Part shown: positions 1 through 5,822 of the stretch, piece by piece | How the letters are laid out: each line of letters starts with the position of its first letter | How positions within the stretch are numbered: the stretch's first letter is position 1 | The notes under the pieces: model-generated | Database searches by the model: none | Told to the model about the DNA's origin: nothing | Seen by the model: only the letters and a program-made list of their open reading frames with translations | NCBI GenBank assembly: GCA_902803695.1 | Contig: CADCQX010000134.1 | Location: 1-5,976 of the forward strand | Origin: Oscillospiraceae bacterium | GTDB lineage: Bacteria; Bacillota; Clostridia; Saccharofermentanales; Saccharofermentanaceae | Direction: 5' to 3' | DNA length: 5,976 nucleotides | Made by a program: the position numbers and the translations under genes

Positions 1-232
1 GCGTATCGTTCCTGGTCAGATCAAGAACTTCTATTCCATCAACTGCCTCTTGCAGCAGGAGTTCGTAAAGTCTGAGAACGGTGCTTCCGTTGAGTCCTAC
101 ATCGCTGATACAGCAAAGGCTCTCGGTTGTGACATCTCCATCGCTCGTTTCACAAGATTCGGAATGGGTGAAGGCCTTGAGAAGAAGGAAGACGACTTTG
201 CAGCTGAGGTTATGAAGCAGGCTGGTCTCTAA
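1..232 (+). CDS. tsf: Elongation factor Ts, C-terminal end (partial, 5' truncated by window)
   Basis: EF-Ts is the cytoplasmic guanine-nucleotide exchange factor that recycles EF-Tu from its GDP to its GTP form during translation. Only the last 76 complete codons are present. The reading frame is open from base 2 to a TAA stop at 230-232. The visible protein begins RIVPGQIKNFYSINCLLQQ and ends EVMKQAGL. The stretch with FYSINCLLQQEFVK, followed by a short variable segment and a conserved VxxYI-type helix, is characteristic of the C-terminal region of bacterial EF-Ts. The TTG at 50 is an internal leucine codon, not a start. The gene presumably follows rpsB upstream of the window, as in most bacteria. 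The strong terminator right after the stop suggests that the rpsB-tsf transcript ends here and does not continue into the next gene. Identification is by recognisable family sequence; no truncation other than the window edge is seen. Confidence 0.95.
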   Translation, partial: RIVPGQIKNFYSINCLLQQEFVKSENGASVESYIADTAKALGCDISIARFTRFGMGEGLEKKEDDFAAEVMKQAGL

Positions 233-256
233 TTCTTTAGACTGAATGTTCAATAG

Positions 257-286
257 GGACGTTTCCGTTTGGAAGCGTCCTTTTTT
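257..286 (+). terminator. Rho-independent terminator after tsf
   Basis: A 10-bp stem (GGACGTTTCC with GGAAGCGTCC, containing one G-U wobble) closes a GTTT loop at 267-270. It is followed directly by six T residues at 281-286. It starts 24 bases after the tsf stop. It should end the tsf transcript and insulate the downstream glycosidase gene from the very high expression expected of a translation-factor operon. Confidence 0.93.
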
Positions 287-354
287 ATCTTCGAAAAAAC
301 TGTTCGATTATGTATTCTGCTCCTTGAAAAAATATCAGTATTTTTACACACTCC

Positions 355-382
355 TTTCAAACGTTTTTAAAACCGTTATAAT
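355..382 (+). promoter_or_regulatory. Predicted sigma-A promoter of the GH9 gene
   Basis: A perfect TATAAT -10 box lies at 377-382. The -35 position is poorly matched: TTTCAA at 355-360 leaves a 16-base spacer and matches TTGACA at only three of six positions. No TGn extended -10 is present (the bases before the box are CGT). Transcription would begin near 389-390, giving a leader of about 35 bases. A weak -35 next to a perfect -10 would fit a promoter that needs an activator or is tightly repressed. A putative operator half lies in the spacer (see the entry at 359-407). The call rests on the -10 box and on position after a terminator. Confidence 0.7.
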
Positions 383-407
383 GTGATTATCAAACAGAAA
401 AACGTTT
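359..407 (+). promoter_or_regulatory. Paired inverted operator-like sites around the -10 box
   Basis: AAACGTTTTT at 359-368 and AAAAACGTTT at 398-407 are perfect inverted copies of each other. Each contains the 8-base palindrome AAACGTTT, centred on CG. The first sits in the -35/-10 spacer and the second just downstream of the expected transcription start. Their centres are 41 bases apart, close to four helical turns, so two bound dimers would lie on the same face of the DNA. A CG-centred palindrome of this type is the hallmark of LacI/GalR-family operators (the E. coli PurR box has the same AAACGTTT core). Neither copy fits the full CcpA cre consensus in correct register. Regulation of a cellulase gene by a sugar-responsive LacI-type repressor is inferred; no regulator gene is in the window. 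Confidence 0.5.
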
Positions 408-413
408 CATTAT

Positions 414-420
414 GGAGGAG
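414..420 (+). promoter_or_regulatory. Ribosome binding site that fixes the GH9 start
   Basis: GGAGGAG lies four bases before the ATG at 425. The frame is open back to a GTG at 383, but that codon has no binding site, overlaps the end of the promoter, and would put 14 polar residues ahead of an otherwise perfect lipoprotein signal peptide. The ATG at 425 is therefore the start. Confidence 0.9.
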
Positions 421-424
421 TAGT

Positions 425-2662
425 ATGAAGAAGATAGTGGCTTTATTGCTTTCTGTCACGTTTCTTTTTTGTCTGGTTGCATGCAATAAGACTGAGACTG
501 AAGAATCGGCAGAATCATCTACTGAAGTTGTTGATCCGCAGGCGCCCGGATTCCGTGAGACAACGGAATTGTTTGACGGTGCTTATGCATTGGATTACAC
601 CTTTGAAGATCCTGATAATTTCCCGTGGACCACATATACCGAAGGCGGATCTTTAGCCCTGGTATGTGAGGACGGAAAGATGATCGCCAAGATAGAGAAT
701 CCGGGTGTTAAAAAGCATTCGTGCCAGGTCTATCATGACGGTTTCCAGATCTATCAGAATGCGGAATATCAGGTTGATTTCGACATTTGGGGAGATGTCG
801 AGAGAGACTTTGAATGGCGTATTCAGATAAACGGCAGTGACTATCACGCATATTATGTTGAAGAGGCAGCCCACATGGGAACAGAGCCTACACATATTAC
901 TGCAGTATTTACGATGTACGAACCGAGCGATCCTGCACCGCGTTTTGCTTTCAATCTCGGAGCAGCAGGTGACGGAGCTCACAATGTTTATATCGATAAC
1001 CTTACGATGCAGGTTCTCAACTGTTCAAACGCAGTTGCTATCGAAGGACCTGAACCACCGAATCCTGTTGCACTCAATCAGGTAGGATATCGTCCGGATG
1101 ATCCGAAGACTGTTTTCATCGCTTCTCCATCGGATACTTCTTTTGACATCGTTAAAGCCGATACAGGTGAAGTTGTCTATACGGGCACACTTTCTGATCC
1201 TTATATGTGTCGTTTTGCAAGTTATAAGGTAGCGGAAGGTAATTTCAGCGACTTTAAGGAACCGGGCAAATATATCGTAAAGACAGCCAACAGCGGTGAA
1301 TCATATTCATTCACTATTGCAGATGATGTTTACGATGAAGCTCTCCGTGCTTCCATATTGATGATCTACACACAGCGTTGCGGCTGTGAAGTAACGGCTG
1401 ATATCGGAGATGAGTATAAAGATTTCGCTCATCCTGCTTGTCATACTGATATGGCAACTATTTACGGAACAGATAAGAAGATCGATGTCACAGGCGGTTG
1501 GCATGATGCCGGTGACTACGGCCGCTATGTTGTTCCTGGCGCTAAGACCATTGCTGACCTTCTTATGACATATACAGACACAGGATTTGATGCCGATGAT
1601 CTCGGAATTCCTGAAAGCGGCAACGAGATCCCGGACGTTCTTGACGAAGCACGCTATGAGCTCGAGTGGATGTTCAAGATGCAGGATGAGAACGGTGGAG
1701 TATATCACAAGGTAACATGTGCTAATTTCCCTGATACGGTTATGCCTCAGGATGAAACAGCTGAACTTCTTGTAATGCCTATCTCTACTACCGCTACAGG
1801 CGATTTCGCAGCTGTCATGGCCCGCGCATCAGTTGTTTATGCACCATTTGACGAAGAGTTCTCTCTTAAGTGTCTTGAAGCTTCCAAGAAAGCATATGAT
1901 TATATGTTGAGCAATGCATCATCAGATACGACGGGATATCTTAATCCTTCTGATGTAGCTACAGGTGAGTACCCTGATGCTGTTAACCAGGATGAATTCT
2001 TCTGGGCTGCGATCGAATTGTTCGTTGCTACAGGTGAGCAGCAGTATTTGGACAAGGCAAAAGAACTCTATAACGAGAAGATGGAGCTTGGACTGGGCTG
2101 GATCGAGATGGGTCTTTACGGTATACACACATATCTCCTTTCTGACGCCTCAGCTCAGGATTCTGCGTTTACCAAGGAACTTAAGGACAGGATCCTTGAT
2201 GAGATGGATAAGTCTTTGATGCTTGCCAACCGTGAGGGTTACTTTAACAAGATGTCCAGCTTCCCATGGGGCAGTAACCTTACGATAAGTAATAACGGAA
2301 TACTCTATAACCTTGGTTATATGTTGACCGGTAATGAAGACTATAAAAACCTTATGTACTACCAGGTCGACTATATCATGGGTATGAATGCCTGCGGCTA
2401 CAGCTTCCTTACGGGATTCGGCGAACATGCATCTGAGTTCCCGCACCACAGACCATCACAGTTTAACGGTCATCCAGTACCGGGTATGGTCGTTGGAGGT
2501 CCGAACGGTGATCCTGCCGATCCGTATGCAATGAGTGTCCTTTATGATACCCCGGCAGCACTTTGTTATGTGGACAACGATACCGCATATTCGATCAATG
2601 AGGTTGCCATCTATTGGAACTCGCCGTTTATCTATATCCTGGCTGCCAAAGTACAGTCTTGA
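425..2662 (+). CDS. Lipid-anchored family 9 glycoside hydrolase (cellulase) with CBM4/9-like and Ig-like domains
   Basis: Probable beta-1,4-glucanase of 745 residues. Residues 1-20 form a lipoprotein signal peptide (MKK, hydrophobic core, lipobox L17-V18-A19-C20), so the mature enzyme should be tethered outside the membrane by Cys20. An acidic Ser/Glu/Thr linker follows (about 21-40). Residues about 43-200 resemble a CBM4/9 beta-sandwich ending in VYIDNLTM. Residues about 214-300 are the Ig-like N-domain typical of GH9 enzymes (starts VALNQVGYR). The catalytic domain runs from about 305 to the end: GGWHDAGDYGRY carries Asp361 and Asp364 (general-base pair), PHHRPS at 673-678 is the GH9 histidine signature, and NEVAIYWN carries the acid Glu726. 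Cys319, Cys321, Cys339 and His340 resemble the metal-binding cluster of CelD-type enzymes. The CBM4-Ig-GH9 order recalls clostridial CbhA/CelK, but no dockerin, CBM3 or SLH domain is present. Endo- versus exo-action cannot be decided. It is transcribed alone, between two terminators. Confidence 0.95.
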   Translation: MKKIVALLLSVTFLFCLVACNKTETEESAESSTEVVDPQAPGFRETTELFDGAYALDYTFEDPDNFPWTTYTEGGSLALVCEDGKMIAKIENPGVKKHSCQVYHDGFQIYQNAEYQVDFDIWGDVERDFEWRIQINGSDYHAYYVEEAAHMGTEPTHITAVFTMYEPSDPAPRFAFNLGAAGDGAHNVYIDNLTMQVLNCSNAVAIEGPEPPNPVALNQVGYRPDDPKTVFIASPSDTSFDIVKADTGEVVYTGTLSDPYMCRFASYKVAEGNFSDFKEPGKYIVKTANSGESYSFTIADDVYDEALRASILMIYTQRCGCEVTADIGDEYKDFAHPACHTDMATIYGTDKKIDVTGGWHDAGDYGRYVVPGAKTIADLLMTYTDTGFDADDLGIPESGNEIPDVLDEARYELEWMFKMQDENGGVYHKVTCANFPDTVMPQDETAELLVMPISTTATGDFAAVMARASVVYAPFDEEFSLKCLEASKKAYDYMLSNASSDTTGYLNPSDVATGEYPDAVNQDEFFWAAIELFVATGEQQYLDKAKELYNEKMELGLGWIEMGLYGIHTYLLSDASAQDSAFTKELKDRILDEMDKSLMLANREGYFNKMSSFPWGSNLTISNNGILYNLGYMLTGNEDYKNLMYYQVDYIMGMNACGYSFLTGFGEHASEFPHHRPSQFNGHPVPGMVVGGPNGDPADPYAMSVLYDTPAALCYVDNDTAYSINEVAIYWNSPFIYILAAKVQS

Positions 2663-2677
2663 TACCCTGAAATGCCG

Positions 2678-2713
2678 ATGCCTTACCGCTTTTGAGCGGT
2701 AGGGCATTTCTTT
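2678..2713 (+). terminator. Rho-independent terminator after the GH9 gene
   Basis: A 13-bp stem (ATGCCTTACCGCT with AGCGGTAGGGCAT, one G-U wobble) closes a TTTG loop at 2691-2694. It is followed by TTTCTTT. It lies 15 bases after the stop codon. An alternative outer pairing of GAAATGCC (2669-2676) with GGCATTTC (2703-2710) competes for the same 3' arm. The T-tract is interrupted by one C, so some readthrough into pyrH is possible. Confidence 0.88.
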
Positions 2714-2729
2714 GTCCTGATAACAGGAC
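2714..2729 (+). repeat. Small perfect hairpin behind the GH9 terminator
   Basis: GTCCTG and CAGGAC form a perfect 6-bp stem around an ATAA loop. No T-tract follows, so it is not a terminator on its own. Together with the inverted pair CCTGAAA (2666-2672) and TTTCAGG (2731-2737) it could fold as one arm of a three-way junction enclosing the terminator, possibly protecting the 3' end of the cellulase mRNA. The role is inferred. Confidence 0.5.
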
Positions 2730-2767
2730 GTTTCAGGCATTGCTCGAAAAATATCACACCTTTGCCC

Positions 2768-2796
2768 TTTTCTTATTAACAAAAGAAATATAAAAT
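2768..2796 (+). promoter_or_regulatory. Possible promoter of the pyrH-frr operon
   Basis: pyrH follows a terminator and therefore needs its own start or readthrough. The AT-rich stretch at 2781-2796 offers TATAAA (2789-2794) or TAAAAT (2791-2796) as a -10 box. At 17 bases upstream of the latter is only TTTTCT (2768-2773), a three-of-six match to the -35 consensus. TTAACA at 2776-2781 is a better -35 sequence but has no -10 at a workable distance. The location is likely; the exact boxes are not certain. Confidence 0.4.
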
Positions 2797-2823
2797 AGAA
2801 CGAGTATAGACGGAGGTAGCTTT

Positions 2824-3531
2824 ATGGGTGACTTAAAGTATAAAAGAGTGCTTCTCAAGATATCAGGAGAAGCTTTGGCCGGCGAGAAAAAGCAGGGCAT
2901 CAATGATGAGGTATTGAAGAACATAACCGAGAAGATCAAGGCTGTTTCAGATCTCGGAGTTGAGGTTGCAGTAGTAGTCGGCGGAGGCAATTTCTGGAGA
3001 GGCAGATCCTCTGAAGCAATGGACCGCGTAACGGCAGATCATATGGGAATGCTCGCTACGACGATGAATGCTCTTGCTATCTCTGATGCACTTGAACAGC
3101 ATGGAGCTGTTACCAGAGTAATGTCTGCTATCGAGATCAGACAGATGTGCGAACCTTACATCAGAAAGAGGGCAGTAAGACACCTGGAGAAGGGTAGGAT
3201 CGTAATCTTTGCCTGCGGAACAGGTAACCCTTATTTCTCAACAGATACCGGTGCGGCTCTCAGAGCAACAGAGATCGGTGCTGATATCTTCCTTAAGGCA
3301 ACTATGGTCGATGGCGTATACGATAAGGATCCTAAGGTTTATCCGGATGCCAAGAAGTATGAGACCGTAAGCCACGATGAAGTTCTCAGACTTAATCTTA
3401 AAGTTATGGATTCAACGGCTGCAGCACTTTGCAGAGACAATAAGACTAAGATCCTCGTATTCTCCATGGAAGATCCTGAGAATATCGTAAGGATCGCAAA
3501 AGGCGAGAAGCTTGGTACTTTGGTAGAATAA
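2824..3531 (+). CDS. pyrH: UMP kinase (uridylate kinase)
   Basis: Phosphorylates UMP to UDP with ATP in the cytoplasm, the committed step to UTP and CTP. The product has 235 residues, normal for the bacterial amino-acid-kinase-fold enzyme, which is known to work as a hexamer regulated by GTP and UTP. The N-terminal KRVLLKISGEAL (7-18) holds the phosphate-binding Lys12, Ser14 and Gly15. VVVGGGNFWRG (50-60) is the glycine-rich nucleotide loop. ATTMNALAISDAL (78-90) is the family signature helix. GTGNPYFSTDTGAALRA (132-148) and KATMVDGVYDKDP (158-170) line the UMP and ATP sites. GGAGGT at 2812-2817, six bases before ATG, supports the start. frr follows after 25 bases without an intervening terminator, so the two are probably co-transcribed, as is usual. 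In most Firmicutes tsf lies directly upstream; here the GH9 unit is between them. Confidence 0.97.
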   Translation: MGDLKYKRVLLKISGEALAGEKKQGINDEVLKNITEKIKAVSDLGVEVAVVVGGGNFWRGRSSEAMDRVTADHMGMLATTMNALAISDALEQHGAVTRVMSAIEIRQMCEPYIRKRAVRHLEKGRIVIFACGTGNPYFSTDTGAALRATEIGADIFLKATMVDGVYDKDPKVYPDAKKYETVSHDEVLRLNLKVMDSTAAALCRDNKTKILVFSMEDPENIVRIAKGEKLGTLVE

Positions 3532-3556
3532 AGAAAAAGATACGGAGGTATTTACT

Positions 3557-4123
3557 ATGATCGAGATCACAAAAGCCGATTATGATTCAATTGAGACAAA
3601 GATGGATAAGACAATGTCCAACCTTGCAGAGAACTTCAATGCGATCCGTGCAGGAAGAGCTAATCCTCACGTACTCGACAAGATCACTGTAGATTATTAT
3701 GGTGCACCTTCACCATTGAATGCAGTAGCAAATATCCAGGTTCCTGAAGCAAGAATGATCACTCTTGCACCTTGGGATCCTTCAATGCTTAAGGAGATCG
3801 AGAGAGCTATCCAGTCATCTGATCTCGGTATCAATCCTACAAACGACGGTAAGATCATAAGACTTATCTTCCCGATCCTTACAGAGGAAAGACGTAAGGA
3901 ACTCGTTAAGGTAGTTAAGACTTACGGCGAGGAAGCAAAGGTTGCTATCCGTAACGTAAGAAGAGATGCTATCGATAAGATGCGTGCAGTCAACAAGAAG
4001 AAAGAACTTACAGATGATGATCTTAAGGATTACGAAGAGAAAGTTCAGAAGATCACAGACAAGTATGTCAAGGATGTTGATAAGGCATGCGAAGTTAAAG
4101 AGAAAGAGCTCATGGAGATCTGA
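3557..4123 (+). CDS. frr: Ribosome recycling factor
   Basis: RRF splits post-termination ribosomes together with EF-G so that subunits can be reused. The product has 188 residues, the usual size. The N-terminal helix contains NFNAIRAGRANPHVLDKI (26-43). The small beta domain follows with VDYYGAPSPLNAVANIQVPE (45-64), then PWDPSMLKEIERAI (72-85) and the hallmark SDLGINPTNDGKIIRL (88-103). The return helices carry LTEERRKELVK (108-118) and VAIRNVRRDA (129-138), where Arg132 matches the arginine important for ribosome binding in the family. The tail is a long charged three-helix-bundle segment. GGAGGT at 3544-3549 lies seven bases before ATG. Spacing of 25 bases from pyrH suggests one operon. 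A hairpin with a T-tract begins 17 bases after its stop. Confidence 0.97.
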   Translation: MIEITKADYDSIETKMDKTMSNLAENFNAIRAGRANPHVLDKITVDYYGAPSPLNAVANIQVPEARMITLAPWDPSMLKEIERAIQSSDLGINPTNDGKIIRLIFPILTEERRKELVKVVKTYGEEAKVAIRNVRRDAIDKMRAVNKKKELTDDDLKDYEEKVQKITDKYVKDVDKACEVKEKELMEI

Positions 4124-4140
4124 TCTTATCACGATTATTC

Positions 4141-4170
4141 AGGGCGGAACTAACTTCCGCCCTTTATTTT
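4141..4170 (+). terminator. Terminator or attenuator between frr and uppS
   Basis: A perfect 9-bp stem (AGGGCGGAA with TTCCGCCCT) closes a CTAAC loop at 4150-4154. The T-rich tract TTTATTTT ends at 4170. The uppS ribosome binding site begins only a few bases later and no convincing promoter fits in the gap, so this may be a leaky terminator that steps down transcription from pyrH-frr into uppS-cdsA-dxr. A promoter inside frr cannot be excluded. Confidence 0.82.
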
Positions 4171-4190
4171 GATGAAGGGGAAAAAGTTTA

Positions 4191-4958
4191 ATGGCAATTT
4201 TGGGCTTCGGTAAAAAGAATACTGTTAACGAAGACGAACAACTCAAGATACCTGTATCTCTCGGCGTTATCATGGATGGTAACGGAAGATGGGCAAAAAA
4301 GAGGATGCTCCCGAGAAGCGCAGGTCACAGAGCCGGTGCAGAGAACCTTAAGGAACTTTGCAGAAACTGCGGTAACTATGGAGTTAAATATCTTACCGTT
4401 TATGCTTTTTCCACTGAGAACTGGTCTAGACCGACTGATGAAGTTAATACTCTTATGGATCTTTTTGTCGAGTTTTGGGAGAAATACGATCCTGAACTTG
4501 AGCAGGAGGGAATAAGAGTCAGATTCACAGGTGATATAGATTCTCTTCCTGACAGGATCAAGGAAGTCTGCAAAAAAGGCGAGGAAAGATCCAAGCACAG
4601 GCAGAAGATGCAGCTTATAGTTGCGTTTAATTACGGAGGCAGGAGAGAGATAGTTCACAGCTGTCAGAATATTGCCAGACTCGTAAAGGAAGGCAAACTT
4701 AACATCGATGATATATCAGAGGAGACTATTTCCGATAACCTCTATCTTCCTGATGTTCCGGATCCTGATCTTATCATCCGACCAAGCGGCGAACAGAGAT
4801 TGTCTAATTTCCTTTTGTGGGAATCGGCATACTCAGAGCTTTGGGTCTCTGATTGTCTGTGGCCTGATTTCGGTTTTGATGAGCTTACTGAAGCGTTCAG
4901 GGCTTACACAAACCGTGACAGAAGATTTGGCGGTCTTTCGAAGGAGGACAATAAATGA
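4191..4958 (+). CDS. uppS: Undecaprenyl diphosphate synthase (cis-prenyltransferase)
   Basis: Adds eight isopentenyl units to farnesyl diphosphate in cis, giving undecaprenyl diphosphate, the lipid carrier for peptidoglycan and wall polymers. The product has 255 residues, typical of the family, with a short polar N-terminal extension of about 19 residues. VIMDGNGRWAKKR (26-38) carries the Mg-binding Asp29 and the diphosphate-binding residues. GHRAG (45-49), AFSTENWSRP (72-81), and IIRPSGEQRLSNFLLW from Ile195 (Arg197, Ser199, Glu201, Arg203) complete the active site. The usual RTSGE/RTGGE motif reads RPSGE here, a conservative variant. GAAGGGG at 4174-4180 is ten bases from the ATG, a longer spacing than at the neighbouring genes. 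The stop overlaps the cdsA start (ATGA, 4955-4958), which indicates translational coupling. Confidence 0.97.
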   Translation: MAILGFGKKNTVNEDEQLKIPVSLGVIMDGNGRWAKKRMLPRSAGHRAGAENLKELCRNCGNYGVKYLTVYAFSTENWSRPTDEVNTLMDLFVEFWEKYDPELEQEGIRVRFTGDIDSLPDRIKEVCKKGEERSKHRQKMQLIVAFNYGGRREIVHSCQNIARLVKEGKLNIDDISEETISDNLYLPDVPDPDLIIRPSGEQRLSNFLLWESAYSELWVSDCLWPDFGFDELTEAFRAYTNRDRRFGGLSKEDNK

Positions 4959-5812
4959 AACAACGAGTAATCACGGGTTTGATCTTCTTGATCGTAATGC
5001 TCGCTTTTGTAGTGGGTTTCTATTTTGTTCCTTTTGTAGCTGTCATTCTTGCTCTGATAGTCGGAACAGTATCAACAATTGAGATCATAAAGGCACTTAA
5101 GAGCGGTGGTTACAAGCCGTCCAATGTTCTTATGATAATCGGAGAAGTCCTGGGACTTGCCGTTCTTCTTTGCGGTTGGTTCTTTGATCTTGGAATATTC
5201 GTTACATCCACTTTGTTTTTCCTGATCATGCTCATGTATTGTCTCGGAATGGCTATATTTCCGCAGATCGCGAAACCTGATGCTTTACTTAAGGATTCGG
5301 TTACATCCATCTCAGCGATGATGTATATCGCGTTCCCGATGTATTGTCTTTGTGCAATGGCTTTGTTCTTTGAACACGGATGGCTCTATCTCATAGTAGG
5401 TCTTTTTGCTTCGTGGGTATCTGATACATGTGCATATTTCACGGGTGTTCTTCTTGGAAAACATAAGATCGTTCCTCACATCAGTCCTAAAAAGACTTGG
5501 GAGGGTTGTATCGGCGGAGCATTCTTCTGCGGTGTTTTCTTAGCTCTTTATTTCGGTTTTGTTGTTTATATGATCGACGATATCAAACTGGATAGGATTC
5601 CATTCATGATCGTTATGTTCCTTTTCGGACTCGTCATTTCTGCTATGTCTCAGATAGGAGACTGGCTCGCTTCTGCTATTAAGCGATCTGTAGGAATCAA
5701 GGACTACGGCATGTTCATGCCTGGTCACGGCGGTATGCTCGACAGATTTGACAGTGTATTCTTTACACTTCCTATCGCACTTTGCATCGCGATCTTAAGT
5801 CTATATATTTGA
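4955..5812 (+). CDS. cdsA: Phosphatidate cytidylyltransferase (CDP-diacylglycerol synthase)
   Basis: Integral membrane enzyme that joins phosphatidic acid and CTP to CDP-diacylglycerol, the precursor of bacterial phospholipids. The product has 285 residues, normal length. It is very hydrophobic, with about eight or nine membrane segments, for example residues about 7-25, 27-45, 60-77, 80-103, 216-235 and 268-284. The family signature S-x-x-K-R-x4-K-D-x-G...PGHGG-x-x-DR-x-D is complete at residues 240-266 (SAIKRS...DRFD). SPKKTWEG and the SDTCAYFTG segment before it are the other conserved polar loops that contribute to metal and CTP binding. AAGGAGG at 4941-4947, inside the end of uppS, is seven bases from the ATG, and start and upstream stop overlap by four bases. 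dxr follows after ten bases, so uppS, cdsA and dxr look like one transcription unit. Confidence 0.97.
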   Translation: MKQRVITGLIFLIVMLAFVVGFYFVPFVAVILALIVGTVSTIEIIKALKSGGYKPSNVLMIIGEVLGLAVLLCGWFFDLGIFVTSTLFFLIMLMYCLGMAIFPQIAKPDALLKDSVTSISAMMYIAFPMYCLCAMALFFEHGWLYLIVGLFASWVSDTCAYFTGVLLGKHKIVPHISPKKTWEGCIGGAFFCGVFLALYFGFVVYMIDDIKLDRIPFMIVMFLFGLVISAMSQIGDWLASAIKRSVGIKDYGMFMPGHGGMLDRFDSVFFTLPIALCIAILSLYI

Positions 5813-5822
5813 TGGTGATTTG

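Noticed and set aside
328..345. AAAAATA/TATTTTT inverted repeat as a second terminator after tsf
   Set aside because: The 7-bp stem is entirely A-T, so it would be weak, and a strong terminator already stands at 257-286. It is more likely just AT-rich promoter-upstream DNA.
412..423. Mini-ORF ATG-GAG-GAG-TAG overlapping the GH9 ribosome binding site
   Set aside because: It arises from the Shine-Dalgarno sequence itself, has no binding site of its own, and is too short to support a leader-peptide claim.
383..424. In-frame GTG at 383 as an earlier start for the GH9 protein
   Set aside because: It has no ribosome binding site, directly abuts the -10 box, and would place 14 residues before the signal peptide. 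The ATG at 425 has GGAGGAG at good spacing.
1307..1708. Minus-strand open frame of 133 codons inside the GH9 gene
   Set aside because: No ribosome binding site or recognisable domain, and it lies fully opposite a conserved catalytic domain. It is a frame shadow.
4188..4658. Minus-strand open frame of 156 codons opposite uppS
   Set aside because: The + strand encodes an intact, highly conserved UppS over the same bases. The antisense product has no recognisable motif.
4779..4793. RPSGE in UppS instead of RTSGE/RTGGE as a damaged active site
   Set aside because: The diphosphate-binding Arg197, Ser199, Gly200 and Glu201 are kept. Only the threonine position changes, so an active enzyme is expected.
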